Assembly: GCF_003651245.1 (NCBI RefSeq)
Contig: NZ_RAPE01000002.1
Coordinates: 620,001-684,000, forward strand
Direction of reading: 5' to 3'
DNA length: 64,000 nucleotides
Source of the DNA: Roseovarius spongiae
GTDB lineage: Bacteria > Pseudomonadota > Alphaproteobacteria > Rhodobacterales > Rhodobacteraceae
Translations under genes and position numbers: made by a program
In this document: one piece after another, positions 52,396 through 62,158 of the stretch
Layout: every line of letters begins with the position of its first letter
How positions within the stretch are numbered: position 1 is the stretch's first letter
The notes under the pieces: model-generated
What the model was told of the DNA's origin: nothing
Database searches by the model: none
Seen by the model: the letters and a program-made list of their open reading frames with translations, nothing else

Positions 52396-54924
52396 ATGCT
52401 GAGATCACTGCTGACATTCTTCGGATCGATCTTCAGCCTCCTGACCATGGGGCTGATGGTCGTCGCGCTGAGCATCGGCGCGATCTTCTACATCTATGGC
52501 CGCGACCTGCCCAGCCACCAGAGCCTCGCCAACTACACCCCGCCGACGATCAGCCGCATCTTTTCAGGAAAGGGGCGGATCATTGACGAATTCAGCCGCG
52601 AACGCCGCCTGTTCACGCCCGCCGAGGAAATCCCCGACCTCGTGAAAGAGGCGTTCATTTCCGCGGAGGACAAGAATTTCTACAGCCATTCGGGCTATGA
52701 CGCGCGCGGCATCGTGGCGGCCGGGATCGAGGCGGTGCGCACCCGCGGGCGCACCGTGCGCGGCGCCTCGACTATCACGCAGCAGGTGATGAAGAACTTC
52801 CTGCTGTCGGGCGACCGCAAGATCGAGCGCAAGATCAAGGAGATCATCCTCGCCACAAGGATCGAGGAAACGCTGAGCAAGGAGAAGATCCTCGAACTCT
52901 ACCTCAACGAGATCTTCCTCGGGCAGAACTCCTACGGCGTGGCGGCGGCGGCGCAGACCTATTTCAACAAATCCCTCGATGAACTCGCCCCGCACGAGGC
53001 GGCGTTCCTCGCCGCCATGCCCAAGGCGCCGAGCGATTACCACCCGGTGCGCAACAAGGATCGGCTGCGCGCGCGGCGCGACTACGTGCTGCGCGAGATG
53101 CAGCAGAACGGCTATATCACCAACGCCGTTTACCAGTCCGAGGTCGAGGAGCCGCTGCGCAGCGTGCAGAACGGGGATTTCGAACCCTTCTCCAAGCAAC
53201 TGCCGCCGCGCGACTATTTCACCGACGAGATCCGCCGCCAGCTGAGCCGCGATTTCGGCGAGGGCGAGTTCTTTTCCGGCGGCCTTTCGGTGCGCGCCAC
53301 GGTCGATCCCGAGATGCAGGTCGAGGCGGCGCTGGCGCTTCAAAAGAAGCTCGAGGAATACGACCGCGGGCGCGGGACCTGGCGCGGCACCGGCAAGACG
53401 TTGCCCGCCGAGGCGCTGGAAAACGAGGAGTCCTGGCGCGCGGCGCTTGCGGATGTCGATGTCGCGCGCGACATCCATCTGGGCGGCGACTGGCGCCCGG
53501 CGGTCGTGCTTGGCATCGGCGACCAGGAGATGCGGATCGGGATCGAGGGGGTGACGGAAACCGACGCCGAACCCCAGGTGATCCCGCGCAAGGACATTGC
53601 CTGGCTGCCGAAGAACTTCGAGCAGACCTTCAACGTCGGCGACGTTGTCCATGTGCGCCGCATGACAGAGGGCGAGCGCGGCGAGGGCGATTTCATCCGC
53701 TGGACGCTGCGGCAGGTGCCCGAGGTGCAGGGCGGTTTCATGGCGATGGACGTGAACACCGGGCGGGTGATCGCCATGCAGGGCGGGTTTTCCTACCAGA
53801 ACTCGGTCTTCAACCGCGCCACGCAGGCCCAGCGTCAGCCGGGGTCGAGCTTCAAGCCCTTCGTCTATGCCGCCGCGCTCGACAGCGGCTACAGCCCGGC
53901 GACGATCATCGTCGACGCGCCGATCGAGGTGAACACGCCGCAGGGCGTCTGGCGGCCGCGCAACTCGTCCAACAAGTTCTACGGGCCGACGCCATTGCGC
54001 ACGGGCATCGAGCAGTCGCGCAATCTGATGACGATCCGTCTCGCGCAGGAGGTCGGCATGGGCACCGTCGCGTCCTACGCCGAACGGTTCGGCGTCTATG
54101 ACGACATGGGGCCCTATCTCGCCAATGCGCTGGGGTCCGAGGAGACCACGCTCTTCAAGATGGTGGCGGCCTACGCAATGTTCGCCAATGGCGGCGAGCG
54201 GGTGGAGCCGACGCTGGTGGACCGGGTCCAGGACCGCTACGGGGAGACGGTCTATCGCCATGATCCGCGCCGCTGCGTCGATTGCGACGACCCGGACATT
54301 CCCGTCAACCGCGCCCCGCGCATCGTATCCGACCGCGAACGGGTGATCGACGCGATCACCGCCTACCAGCTCACCTCGATGATGCGCGGCGTGGTCGAAC
54401 GCGGCACTGCGGCGGGCAACGTGCGGCTGAACGTTCCTGTGGCGGGCAAGACCGGCACCACCAACGACGCGCGCGACGTGTGGTTCATCGGGTTCACCAG
54501 CAATATCGTCGCGGGCTGCTACATCGGTTACGATCAACCCCGCAGCCTTGGCCGCCGCGCCTATGGCTCGAGCATGTGCGGCCCGGTCTTCACGCAATTC
54601 ATGAAGAAGGCGACGGCGAAATACGGCGGCGGTGATTTTGCGCTGCCCCCCGGCGGGCATTTCATCAAGATCGACCGCTACAGCGGCGCGCGCCTGCCCG
54701 ACGGCGCCTCGGGCCCATCGGTGGTGGCCGAATATTTCCGCGACGGCGAAGAGCCGATCTTTGGCCTGGCCTATGACGGCGGGTTCGCGATGGGGCATGA
54801 CCTGGAGCTGTTCCGCGAAGGCGAAACCGAGCAGGTCAAGGAGGTGACGACCTCGACCGGCAAGAAGGTGACGGTGGGGGAGAAGGCGACCTTCGGCTCG
54901 ATGAGTTCGGGCGGGCTCTACTGA
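52396..54924 (+). CDS. mrcA: Class A penicillin-binding protein 1A
   Basis: Bifunctional peptidoglycan glycosyltransferase and transpeptidase, 842 residues. Order: N-terminal cytoplasmic tail and transmembrane helix (about residues 7-35), glycosyltransferase domain with [10 protein letters not shown] (about residue 92), OB-like insert, transpeptidase domain with the active Ser in PGSSFKPF (about 485) and KTGTTND (about 684). The insertion with conserved cysteines (RRCVDCDD) near the transpeptidase domain is notable. Start ATG at 52396. Inner membrane, periplasmic activity. Confidence 0.95.
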   Translation: MLRSLLTFFGSIFSLLTMGLMVVALSIGAIFYIYGRDLPSHQSLANYTPPTISRIFSGKGRIIDEFSRERRLFTPAEEIPDLVKEAFISAEDKNFYSHSGYDARGIVAAGIEAVRTRGRTVRGASTITQQVMKNFLLSGDRKIERKIKEIILATRIEETLSKEKILELYLNEIFLGQNSYGVAAAAQTYFNKSLDELAPHEAAFLAAMPKAPSDYHPVRNKDRLRARRDYVLREMQQNGYITNAVYQSEVEEPLRSVQNGDFEPFSKQLPPRDYFTDEIRRQLSRDFGEGEFFSGGLSVRATVDPEMQVEAALALQKKLEEYDRGRGTWRGTGKTLPAEALENEESWRAALADVDVARDIHLGGDWRPAVVLGIGDQEMRIGIEGVTETDAEPQVIPRKDIAWLPKNFEQTFNVGDVVHVRRMTEGERGEGDFIRWTLRQVPEVQGGFMAMDVNTGRVIAMQGGFSYQNSVFNRATQAQRQPGSSFKPFVYAAALDSGYSPATIIVDAPIEVNTPQGVWRPRNSSNKFYGPTPLRTGIEQSRNLMTIRLAQEVGMGTVASYAERFGVYDDMGPYLANALGSEETTLFKMVAAYAMFANGGERVEPTLVDRVQDRYGETVYRHDPRRCVDCDDPDIPVNRAPRIVSDRERVIDAITAYQLTSMMRGVVERGTAAGNVRLNVPVAGKTGTTNDARDVWFIGFTSNIVAGCYIGYDQPRSLGRRAYGSSMCGPVFTQFMKKATAKYGGGDFALPPGGHFIKIDRYSGARLPDGASGPSVVAEYFRDGEEPIFGLAYDGGFAMGHDLELFREGETEQVKEVTTSTGKKVTVGEKATFGSMSSGGLY

Positions 54925-55016
54925 GGGCGCTCCTGCCGCCCGTGCGGGCGTCCTCGCGTCTTGCCCGTTCCGGCGGGCTGCGGTATCACGCCGATCTAAC
55001 AAACAAGGACCGGATG

Positions 55017-56141
55017 ATGCGCGCGGAAATACAGACATTCACCGCCGAGATCGAGAATTCGCTCGAGCTGTTGCGCCAGCGCATGGGCTGGGAAACGGCG
55101 CAGCACCGGCTCGAGGAATTCAACGCGCGGGTCGAGGATCCGACGCTGTGGGACGATCCGGCGCGCGCGCAGAAGCTGATGCGGGATCGTCAGAACCTGG
55201 TCGACGCGCTCGAGACGCATGACGCCATCCGCCAGGAGCTTTCGGACAATCTCGAGCTGATCGAGATGGGCGAGGCGGAAGGCGACGCCGACGTGATCGC
55301 CGAGGCCGAGACCGCGATCCGCGCGTTGAAGAAACGCGCGGCCGCCAAGGAGCTCGAGGCGCTTCTGGATGGGGAGGCGGACGGCAACGACACGTTTCTG
55401 GAAATCAACGCCGGGGCGGGCGGGACCGAATCCTGCGACTGGGCGGCGATGCTGGCGCGGATGTATGTTCGCTGGGCCGAGAAGCGCGGCTACTCGGTCG
55501 AACTGCAATCGGAGCAATCCGGCGACGAGGCCGGGATCAAGTCCGCGACCTACAAGATCAGCGGGCACAACGCCTATGGCTGGCTGAAGTCCGAGAGCGG
55601 CGTGCACCGCCTCGTGCGGATCAGCCCCTACGATTCGGCGGCCAAGCGGCACACGTCGTTCTGTTCGGTCTGGGTCTACCCGGTGGTGGACGACGACATC
55701 GAGATCGAGGTGAACCCCGCGGACATCCGCATCGACACCTACCGCAGCTCGGGCGCCGGCGGGCAGCATGTCAACACCACCGATTCGGCGGTGCGGATCA
55801 CCCACCATCCCACCGGCATCGTGGTGACGAGTTCGGAAAAATCCCAGCACCAGAACCGGGACATCGCGATGAAGGCGCTCAAGTCGCGGCTTTACCAGCG
55901 CGAACTCGACCTGCGCCACGCCGCCATCAACGAGGCCCATGACGCCAAGGGCGACGCGGGCTGGGGAAATCAGATCCGATCCTACGTCCTGCAGCCCTAC
56001 CAGATGGTGAAGGATCTGCGCACCAACCACGAGACTTCGGACACCAAGGGGGTTCTCGACGGCGACCTCGACCCGTTCATGGCGGCGACGCTGGCGATGA
56101 ACGTGAGCGGCAAGAGCCGCGCCGAGGCGCAAGGCGACTGA
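55017..56141 (+). CDS. prfB: Peptide chain release factor 2
   Basis: Release factor recognising UAA and UGA stop codons. The 374-residue protein carries the GGQ motif in [13 protein letters not shown] and the anticodon-like tripeptide as SPY in [15 protein letters not shown], where E. coli has SPF. The reading frame is continuous; I see no in-frame UGA or slippery sequence, so the autoregulatory frameshift of E. coli is absent. The start is ATG 55017 (AAGGA seven bases upstream); ATG 55014 directly before it is also possible. Confidence 0.95.
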   Translation: MRAEIQTFTAEIENSLELLRQRMGWETAQHRLEEFNARVEDPTLWDDPARAQKLMRDRQNLVDALETHDAIRQELSDNLELIEMGEAEGDADVIAEAETAIRALKKRAAAKELEALLDGEADGNDTFLEINAGAGGTESCDWAAMLARMYVRWAEKRGYSVELQSEQSGDEAGIKSATYKISGHNAYGWLKSESGVHRLVRISPYDSAAKRHTSFCSVWVYPVVDDDIEIEVNPADIRIDTYRSSGAGGQHVNTTDSAVRITHHPTGIVVTSSEKSQHQNRDIAMKALKSRLYQRELDLRHAAINEAHDAKGDAGWGNQIRSYVLQPYQMVKDLRTNHETSDTKGVLDGDLDPFMAATLAMNVSGKSRAEAQGD

Positions 56142-56244
56142 GGCGGCGCCCGTACCTGGCCGCGCTTTCGGGTATTCCAGGCACATTGAAAGGCTTGCGG
56201 GGGGCGGGTCTGCTGCGCTCTGTTGGGTGCGGGGAGGGCCGTCG

Positions 56245-57654
56245 ATGGATGATGTGCTGAATCTGGATGCGGGGGCGCAGGCGGCGTTGATCGCCGAAGG
56301 GCGGCTGTCCTGCGAAGACCTGATGCGCGCCACGCTGGCGCGGGTGGACGCGGTGAACGGTGCGGCCAACGCCATTGTGGCGTTGCGCGACGGCGATGAT
56401 CTGCTGGCCGAGGCGCGGGCGGCGGATGACTCCGCGGCGCGCGGGCCGCTGCACGGGCTGCCCATCGCGATCAAGGATCTGGCGGATGCGGCGGGGTTGC
56501 CGACCTCGCAAGGCTCGCCGTTGTTTGCCGGACAGGTCGCGGCGGAGGATGCGCCGCATGTCGCACGGCTGCGCGCGGCGGGGGCGATCGTGATCGGCAA
56601 GACCAACACGCCCGAATTTGGCCTTGGCAGCCAGACATTCAACGAGGTTTTCGGCGCGACGCCAAACCCTTATGATGCAAACCTCACCTGCGGCGGCTCA
56701 TCCGGCGGGGCGGCGGCGGCGCTGGCGCATCGGATGGTGGCGCTGGCGGACGGGTCGGACATGATGGGCAGCCTGCGCAATCCGGCGGGCTGGTGCAATG
56801 TCTATGGCATGCGCCCCTCCTGGGGCGTGGTTCCGGGCGATCCGACGGGCGAGCTGTTCCTTCACCAGCTCTCGACCAACGGGCCGATGGCGCGCAGCCC
56901 GGACGACCTTGGGCTCATGCTCGGGGTGATGGCGGGGCCGCTGGCCGGGACGCCGCACGGGCGGGCGTTGGAGCCGGCGCGCGGCTTTGGCGACGATGGG
57001 CCGCGGATCGGCTGGCTGGGCGACTGGGGTGGCGCGTGGCCTTTCGAGGCGGGGATACTGGATCTGTGCGAGTCGGCCTTGCAGGTGTTCGCAGGGCAGG
57101 GCGCAGAGATCGAACCATTGGCGCCGCCCTTTCCGGCTGAGGCGCTCTGGGACAGCTGGACCGCGCTGCGCAACTGGAGCGTAGGCGCGTCGCTTGCCCC
57201 GCTCATGGAAGACGCCGCGGCGCGCGACCGGCTGAAGCCCGAGGCGATCTGGGAGGCGGAGCGCGGCGCGGCGCTGAGTGCTGGCGACGTTCACGCGGCC
57301 AGCGTGATCCGCTCGAATTGGTTCCGCGCCGCCGCCGCGCTGCTGGAACGCTACGACGCGCTGGCGCTGCCGACCGCGCAGGTCTGGCCGTTCGCGCACG
57401 CGACGCGCTGGCCCGACCATATCGGCGCGGTGGAGATGGACACCTATCACCGCTGGATGGAATGCGTCATACCGGCCAGCCTGATCGGCCTGCCGGCTGT
57501 GGCGGTCCCGGCCGGGTTCGGCGCGAACGGGTTGCCGATGGGGCTGCAACTGATCGGGCGGCGCGGCGCGGATCGCGACCTGCTGGCGCTGGCTGAAATG
57601 TATCATGTTGAGACCCGCTGGCCCGAACGCCGCCCACCGCCGAAGGTGAACTGA
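56245..57654 (+). CDS. Amidase signature family protein
   Basis: A 469-residue hydrolase of the amidase signature family, with the Ser-cisSer-Lys triad visible: Lys in PIAIKDL (about residue 81), the SGG region in [11 protein letters not shown] and the nucleophile in [13 protein letters not shown]. The family contains amidases with many substrates and GatA; the motifs are not those of a GatA with partner GatB/C here, so a free-standing amidase is likely. The ATG at 56245 is chosen because the upstream extension lacks similarity. Confidence 0.88.
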   Translation: MDDVLNLDAGAQAALIAEGRLSCEDLMRATLARVDAVNGAANAIVALRDGDDLLAEARAADDSAARGPLHGLPIAIKDLADAAGLPTSQGSPLFAGQVAAEDAPHVARLRAAGAIVIGKTNTPEFGLGSQTFNEVFGATPNPYDANLTCGGSSGGAAAALAHRMVALADGSDMMGSLRNPAGWCNVYGMRPSWGVVPGDPTGELFLHQLSTNGPMARSPDDLGLMLGVMAGPLAGTPHGRALEPARGFGDDGPRIGWLGDWGGAWPFEAGILDLCESALQVFAGQGAEIEPLAPPFPAEALWDSWTALRNWSVGASLAPLMEDAAARDRLKPEAIWEAERGAALSAGDVHAASVIRSNWFRAAAALLERYDALALPTAQVWPFAHATRWPDHIGAVEMDTYHRWMECVIPASLIGLPAVAVPAGFGANGLPMGLQLIGRRGADRDLLALAEMYHVETRWPERRPPPKVN

Positions 57655-57712
57655 ACAAACATCTTTGTGCGCCGGACGCGGTTGGGTAGGATTCCCACCG
57701 GGAGGAACATGG

Positions 57713-58534
57713 ATGACGGATCACGAAACGAACGGCGCCGGCGCGCCGGACCTGGGGCGCGTGGCGTTCCCGATGCTGGGCGAGGCGCTTCGACGCGGCT
57801 GGGCGGACATGCGCGCCGCACCCGGGTATGCGGCGCTGTTCGCCGGGGTCTATGTCGCGATCGGATGGGCGATGATCGGTGTCACGCTGGCGACGGGGCA
57901 GAGTTACTGGCTGGTCTTCGCCGCCGTCGGCTTCCCCCTCGTGGGACCGTTCGCGGCGGTCGGGCTCTACGAGGTGAGCCGCAGGCGCGAGCGTGGCTTG
58001 CCGCTTGAGCCGGGCGCGATCTTTGGCGTGATTGCGCACCAGCGGACGCGGCAACTGCCCTCGATCTGCGCGATCATCGTCTTCGTATTCCTCGTGTGGT
58101 TCTTCATCGCGCACATGATATTCGCGCTGTTCATGGGGCTGGCGGTGATGACCAACGTGTCCACCTCCTACGAGGTGTTCCTGACCGTGAACGGCGTTGC
58201 CATGCTGGCGGTGGGCAGCGTGGTGGGCGCGCTTTTCGCCGCGTTCATCTACGCGATCACGGTGATGGCGCTGCCGATGCTTCTCGACCGGGAGGTCGAT
58301 TTCGTCAGCGCCATGATAGCCAGTTTCGGCGTGGTTGCGGACAGTCCCGGGGTGATGCTGGCCTGGGGGGTGTTCATCGCGCTGGTGACGTTCCTCGCGA
58401 TGATCCCGGCGTTCATCGGGCTGTTCGTCGTGCTGCCGCTGCTGGGGCATGCGACATGGCGCCTCTATCGCCTGGCTTGCGAGGCGGGGCGGCGCGAGGC
58501 GGAGGAAGAAGAGGCGGTCGGCGTGCCGGTCTGA
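57713..58534 (+). CDS. DUF2189 family membrane protein
   Basis: A 273-residue integral-membrane protein of the DUF2189 family with about six hydrophobic segments and a conserved [21 protein letters not shown] stretch, the signature of the family. The C-terminus is Glu-rich and charged. Function is unknown; some relatives are described as possible cytochrome-oxidase-associated proteins, but nothing in this window supports that. A GGAGGAAC ribosome site precedes the ATG. Confidence 0.82.
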   Translation: MTDHETNGAGAPDLGRVAFPMLGEALRRGWADMRAAPGYAALFAGVYVAIGWAMIGVTLATGQSYWLVFAAVGFPLVGPFAAVGLYEVSRRRERGLPLEPGAIFGVIAHQRTRQLPSICAIIVFVFLVWFFIAHMIFALFMGLAVMTNVSTSYEVFLTVNGVAMLAVGSVVGALFAAFIYAITVMALPMLLDREVDFVSAMIASFGVVADSPGVMLAWGVFIALVTFLAMIPAFIGLFVVLPLLGHATWRLYRLACEAGRREAEEEEAVGVPV

Positions 58535-58543
58535 GCACGGCGG

Positions 58544-58762
58544 CTATTCCTCGCGCCCCGCGGCCTTGAGGCGCGCATGCAGCGCGCGCGCCTCGCGCGC
58601 GCCGGCTTCGAGCGCGAAGACATAGGCATGGGTGAGGAAGAAGCCGGCGGCGTCCGGGTCGTTCGCCTGGTCCGCCGCCTGCGTATAGAGCCGCACGAGC
58701 GCCGGCCCGTCGTGACGCTCATGCGCCGCGATCATGGCCGCGTCGAGACCCTGGATCGTCAT
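58544..58762 (-). CDS. 72-residue hypothetical protein coupled to the Rieske oxygenase
   Basis: A small helical protein starting at an ATG that overlaps the Rieske gene stop (ATGA), so it is translated with it. It contains the segment AAMIAAHERHDGPALVRLYTQAADQAND and an AGFFLTHAYVFALE helix. The pattern is like a short TPR/HAT-type helical repeat. No known family is recognised. A role as partner or stabiliser of the oxygenase is only a guess from coupling. Confidence 0.65.
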   Translation of the reverse strand: MTIQGLDAAMIAAHERHDGPALVRLYTQAADQANDPDAAGFFLTHAYVFALEAGAREARALHARLKAAGREE

Positions 58763-59919
58763 TCCGCCGCCCTGGCCTGCGCGCGATGCGCGTCCACCTT
58801 GCCGGCCACCCAGGCGTGGAAGCAATGGGTCGGGCTGTCCATCACGGGCGAAAAGCGCCCGCCGTCGAACTGCGCCACGTGACGCCCCTTCTGCATGCCC
58901 TCAACGACGAATATGTCCTCTTCGAACACGGTCTTCCACTGCCGGGTGTTGCGCGCGCGCAGCCCCTCGGGCGTGCCGGGTTCGGCGTAGTAGAGATGGA
59001 CATGCTCGATCGTGCGTTCCTGCCCCTTCGGTTCGAGGATGATGGTGAAAGCGTGATCGCGGTGAACGCCCAGCAACACGTTGGGATAGACGGCGATGTA
59101 TTCCGCCTGTTCGTTCCATTTCTCGCCGACCTCCTCGAAATCCGGGAAGCGGTCGCCGTTCTCGTCGGTGAGTTGGCGATAGACCATCGTGCCCTGGCCG
59201 GAATAAGCGCCCGGTTCCTCGATATGGTAGTGATCCTCGAGCCGGGAGTAGCTGTTGAGGCCGGGATGAATCCACGGGAGGTGGTAGCTTTCGCAGTAGT
59301 TGTCGACCGCGAGCTTCCAGTTGGTCGCCACCTCGAGCTGAAACTTGCTGCCCGCCCCGCCGTGATAAAGCGGCAGGTCGAATTCGGACCAACGCTCGAT
59401 GATATGCGACATCGCCTCCTCGAAGGCGGGCGCGTCGCCGGACAGGTTGATCCAGACGACATCGCGCCAGACATGGCTGCGGACCCTGTGCAGACCCAGT
59501 TCGTCGCGCATGATCGCGGGATGGGTGTTCTGGCCGGGGCCGCCGACATGCGGTGTGCTGACCAGGTTGCCCTTGGTCGAATAGCACCACGAATGATAGG
59601 GGCAGCGGATCGCGCCCTCGATCCGGCGCGGTTCGGAAACGAGCATCATGCCGCGGTGACGGCAGATGTTGTGAAAGACCCGCACCTCGCCGTCCTTGTC
59701 TCGGATGAGCAGAAGCGGCGTGCCGAGGAACTCCAGCGGGACCGCGTCGCCCGGTTCGGGAACGTCGGCAGCCACGGCGAGGCCGGCCCATTGCGAGAAC
59801 AGCAGCGCGTGCTTTTCCTCCTCGAACACCGCGCGGTCGACGTAATGAGCGTTCGGCAGCCCGTTGGCGGTGTCGACCGGGCGGCGCACGCCCGAAAGAT
59901 CGGTGATCGGCTTGGTCAT
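58759..59919 (-). CDS. Rieske-type non-haem iron oxygenase, alpha subunit
   Basis: A 386-residue aromatic-ring-hydroxylating-type oxygenase or N-demethylase. Rieske cluster ligands are C86/H88 (CRHRG) and C106/H109 (CPYH). The mononuclear iron site is DNYCESYHLPWIHP with E210, H213 and H218. The overall pattern is close to the choline monooxygenase/glycine betaine monooxygenase (GbcA) branch rather than to classical dioxygenases, but this is judged from motifs only. No reductase or beta subunit gene is adjacent, so the electron donor must be encoded elsewhere. A GGGAGGTTT ribosome site precedes the ATG. Confidence 0.9.
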   Translation of the reverse strand: MTKPITDLSGVRRPVDTANGLPNAHYVDRAVFEEEKHALLFSQWAGLAVAADVPEPGDAVPLEFLGTPLLLIRDKDGEVRVFHNICRHRGMMLVSEPRRIEGAIRCPYHSWCYSTKGNLVSTPHVGGPGQNTHPAIMRDELGLHRVRSHVWRDVVWINLSGDAPAFEEAMSHIIERWSEFDLPLYHGGAGSKFQLEVATNWKLAVDNYCESYHLPWIHPGLNSYSRLEDHYHIEEPGAYSGQGTMVYRQLTDENGDRFPDFEEVGEKWNEQAEYIAVYPNVLLGVHRDHAFTIILEPKGQERTIEHVHLYYAEPGTPEGLRARNTRQWKTVFEEDIFVVEGMQKGRHVAQFDGGRFSPVMDSPTHCFHAWVAGKVDAHRAQARAAE

Positions 59920-59994
59920 AACGGAAACCTCCCTGAACCATCGACGGAATCATCTCGCGAAAGCGGCGCGCGCGCTCGACGATCCGCGACCTCA

Positions 59995-60010
59995 GTTGCC
60001 TCAAGGCGAC
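59995..60010. promoter_or_regulatory. Inverted repeat between regulator and Rieske genes
   Basis: GTTGCCTCAAGGCGAC is a 16-base inverted repeat with one mismatch, three bases downstream of the regulator stop codon and 76 bases upstream of the Rieske start. It may be an operator or a weak hairpin. Confidence 0.35.
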
Positions 60011-60012
60011 AT

Positions 60013-60837
60013 TTACCGGAAGGGCGTGTCGGGCTGCAGCAGCTTCGCGTGGAAGGGGGGCACCTTGTCGCGGTCGACCAACCCCGACTCGCGCGCGGTG
60101 GCGAGGATCGCCGGAGTGTTGCGTCCGAGATGTTCGTAGATCATCCGCGTGGCGCGGATGCCGGTCACCTTTTCGCGCACCGTGCGCGTCACGTATCCGA
60201 TCCAGAGGTTCGACTGAAAGGAGGTTTCCGGCGCGAGAAAGTTGAACGAGGCGGCCATCGCGTTGCGGTGGGTGACGACGATCATGACGCCTTCCTCCTG
60301 CCGCAGCGCGATGCCGCGATATTCGCGGTCCCTGGGATCGGTCGAGAGCCCCTGCCCACGCAGCGCCCCGCGCGGCTCATAGCCGCGCAGGAAGGTGTAG
60401 TCGTCCTCGCGGAACACGTAGACCAGCCCGACGACGAATTGCGCCTCGTCGATGAAGCTGCGCCGCATGAAGCGATAGAACCCGTCGGGCAGCAGGTTGG
60501 GCGACACCTCGATCGGTTCGCGCCCGAAAAAACCGTGAAGCGCCGGGTGCCGCAGCAGGTCCTGGTGCGCGGTTCTCAGCGCCTCGACCGGCTCGAGCAG
60601 GATGCGCGCGTCCACGTCGAAAAAGCTGCAGATCCGGTGCAACACGTCCGGGCGCGGAAAGCTCTCGCCCGAGAGGTAGCGGTTGAACTGGGTGCGGTTG
60701 ATCTTGAGGTCGCGGCACAACTCGGCGATTGACGGGTAGTTCGAGCTGAGCCGCCGCAGGTTGCGCCCGAAAATCTGGCGCAACTGTGCCGGGTCCATCG
60801 CGGGCTGATGAGGTTCCTTGTGCGTCTCGTCGTCCAC
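60013..60837 (-). CDS. XRE-family transcriptional regulator
   Basis: A 274-residue regulator with an N-terminal Cro/XRE helix-turn-helix (about residues 20-75, with SIAELCRDLKINRTQFNRYLSGESFPRPDVL) and a long C-terminal sensor-like region with no recognised domain. The start is a GTG at 60837 (GGGGG upstream); ATG 60798 (residue 14) would begin at the helix-turn-helix more closely. It lies 93 bases upstream of the Rieske oxygenase on the same strand, so it probably controls it. The intergenic region on its other side is full of inverted repeats. Confidence 0.82.
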   Translation of the reverse strand: MDDETHKEPHQPAMDPAQLRQIFGRNLRRLSSNYPSIAELCRDLKINRTQFNRYLSGESFPRPDVLHRICSFFDVDARILLEPVEALRTAHQDLLRHPALHGFFGREPIEVSPNLLPDGFYRFMRRSFIDEAQFVVGLVYVFREDDYTFLRGYEPRGALRGQGLSTDPRDREYRGIALRQEEGVMIVVTHRNAMAASFNFLAPETSFQSNLWIGYVTRTVREKVTGIRATRMIYEHLGRNTPAILATARESGLVDRDKVPPFHAKLLQPDTPFR

Positions 60838-60915
60838 GATGGCCCCCAGTCCACGTCCGAGGATGCGACCATGTGTCGCCTCCTGCCAAGCGCCTAGACA
60901 TGATTTTCCTGCCCT

Positions 60916-60971
60916 GTCACAAGAAGTGACGCGGGTTGGCGTCAGATTTCGGTTTAGGTGACACAAATGTC
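60916..60971. promoter_or_regulatory. Cluster of three inverted repeats upstream of the XRE regulator
   Basis: Three perfect inverted repeats overlap or abut: GTCAC-N5-GTGAC (60916-60930), TGACGC-N6-GCGTCA (60927-60944) and GACA-N4-TGTC (60960-60971). They lie in the divergent region between the XRE regulator and the 121-residue protein. The third overlaps a possible -35 of the rightward promoter. Probably regulator binding sites, likely autoregulatory. Confidence 0.45.
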
Positions 60972-61058
60972 TCGATGCGAATGCATAATCTGCCGTTCCC
61001 GTCAGGTCAACGGCGGGACATTCTTAGGCAACAGGCTACGCGAATGATTGGGGGAAAC

Positions 61059-61424
61059 ATGTACGGTGTCGTCCTTTGGAGTGACCAGAATCCGGACCGG
61101 GCCGTCATCTGGTGCGAGGATCATGGCGATCTGGCCTTTTATCGCTGCGAGGGGCGGGAATGCCCTGAAATGGCGCAGATCAGCCCCGGCGACCTGGTGA
61201 CGTTCGATCTGTGCGAAAAATCCGACATGCGCCGCGCCCGCGCGCCGCGCCTGGTGGAGCAGGACAGTCATCCCAACCTTACCCGCGCGCTTCAGCAGGC
61301 CGGGCGCAACGCAGGCGCGTTCCCCGACACCCAAAGCGACGTGCCGGCCCCGGGCGCCGGGCCGCAACAGCCCGAAACGGCGCAAAACGTGGTCCCGTTC
61401 CGCCGGCCCGCGATGGCCGGGTAG
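61059..61424 (+). CDS. Conserved hypothetical protein, Rhodobacteraceae type
   Basis: A 121-residue cytosolic protein. The N-terminal 65 residues (MYGVVLWSDQNPDRAVIWCEDHGDLAFY and following) form a compact domain with WCEDHGDLAFYR as the most striking motif, and the C-terminal half is low-complexity with Pro, Gln and Ala. A segment resembling VTFDLCEKSDMRRARA suggests a small beta-barrel, comparable to a cold-shock-like domain, but I cannot confirm that. GGGGG precedes the ATG. It is divergent from the XRE regulator. Function unknown. Confidence 0.65.
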   Translation: MYGVVLWSDQNPDRAVIWCEDHGDLAFYRCEGRECPEMAQISPGDLVTFDLCEKSDMRRARAPRLVEQDSHPNLTRALQQAGRNAGAFPDTQSDVPAPGAGPQQPETAQNVVPFRRPAMAG

Positions 61425-61509
61425 GGCGGCGCGAAACCTTCGTTTGCCGTGATTCAGCGGGTCGTGGCGCAGGGATCGCCCGCGCCGTCGCCCCATGCGC
61501 GACCGGTCG

Positions 61510-62082
61510 TCAGTCCGAGCCGAGCGCGCCGCGGGGCAGGGCGGCGACGCCGGTGCGCGCCATGTCCGACAGGCCCAGCGGGCGCATGAGATCGGCGAAG
61601 GCGTCGATCTTGGCCGGGGTGCCGGTGATCTCGAACACGAAACTGTCCAGCGTGCTGTCCACGACATTGGCGCGGAAGATGTCGGCCAGCCGTAGCGCCT
61701 CGACCCGCTTGTCGCCGCTGCCCTCGACCTTCAGAAGCGCCAGCTCGCGCTCCACCGCGCGCCCCTCGACCGTGAGGTCGTGCACCTCGTGGACGGGGAC
61801 GATGCGGCCGAGCTGCGCCTTGATCTGTTCGATCACCTGCGGCGTGCCGGTGGTGACGATGGTGATCCGGCTGGTGTGCCCCTGGTGGTCGGTCTCGGCG
61901 ACGGTCAGGCTGTCGATGTTGTAGCCGCGCCCCGAGAACAGGCCGATCACGCGGGCCAGCACGCCGGGTTCGTTATCCACCAGCACGGCGAGCGTATGGG
62001 TTTCCTGCACGTCCGAGAATGTGGGGCGCAGGTTGTAGGCCGAATGTTTCGTCGTGCCTTTCTTGATCTTCAGGGCTGACAT
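61510..62082 (-). CDS. ilvH: Acetolactate synthase small (regulatory) subunit
   Basis: Regulatory subunit of acetohydroxyacid synthase in branched-chain amino acid biosynthesis. The 190-residue protein starts with an ACT domain (about residues 30-100, with VLVDNEPGVLARVIGLFSGRGYNI) that binds valine for feedback inhibition. A second ACT-like domain follows. It lies 76 bases downstream of ilvB on the same strand and would be co-transcribed. Confidence 0.95.
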   Translation of the reverse strand: MSALKIKKGTTKHSAYNLRPTFSDVQETHTLAVLVDNEPGVLARVIGLFSGRGYNIDSLTVAETDHQGHTSRITIVTTGTPQVIEQIKAQLGRIVPVHEVHDLTVEGRAVERELALLKVEGSGDKRVEALRLADIFRANVVDSTLDSFVFEITGTPAKIDAFADLMRPLGLSDMARTGVAALPRGALGSD

Positions 62083-62158
62083 CTTTCGCCTTTCTTGTCT
62101 TTCGATCCGCAGCCGGAATTTTCAAGAAATTCCGCTCCGTTCACTTTCTTGCGCGATG

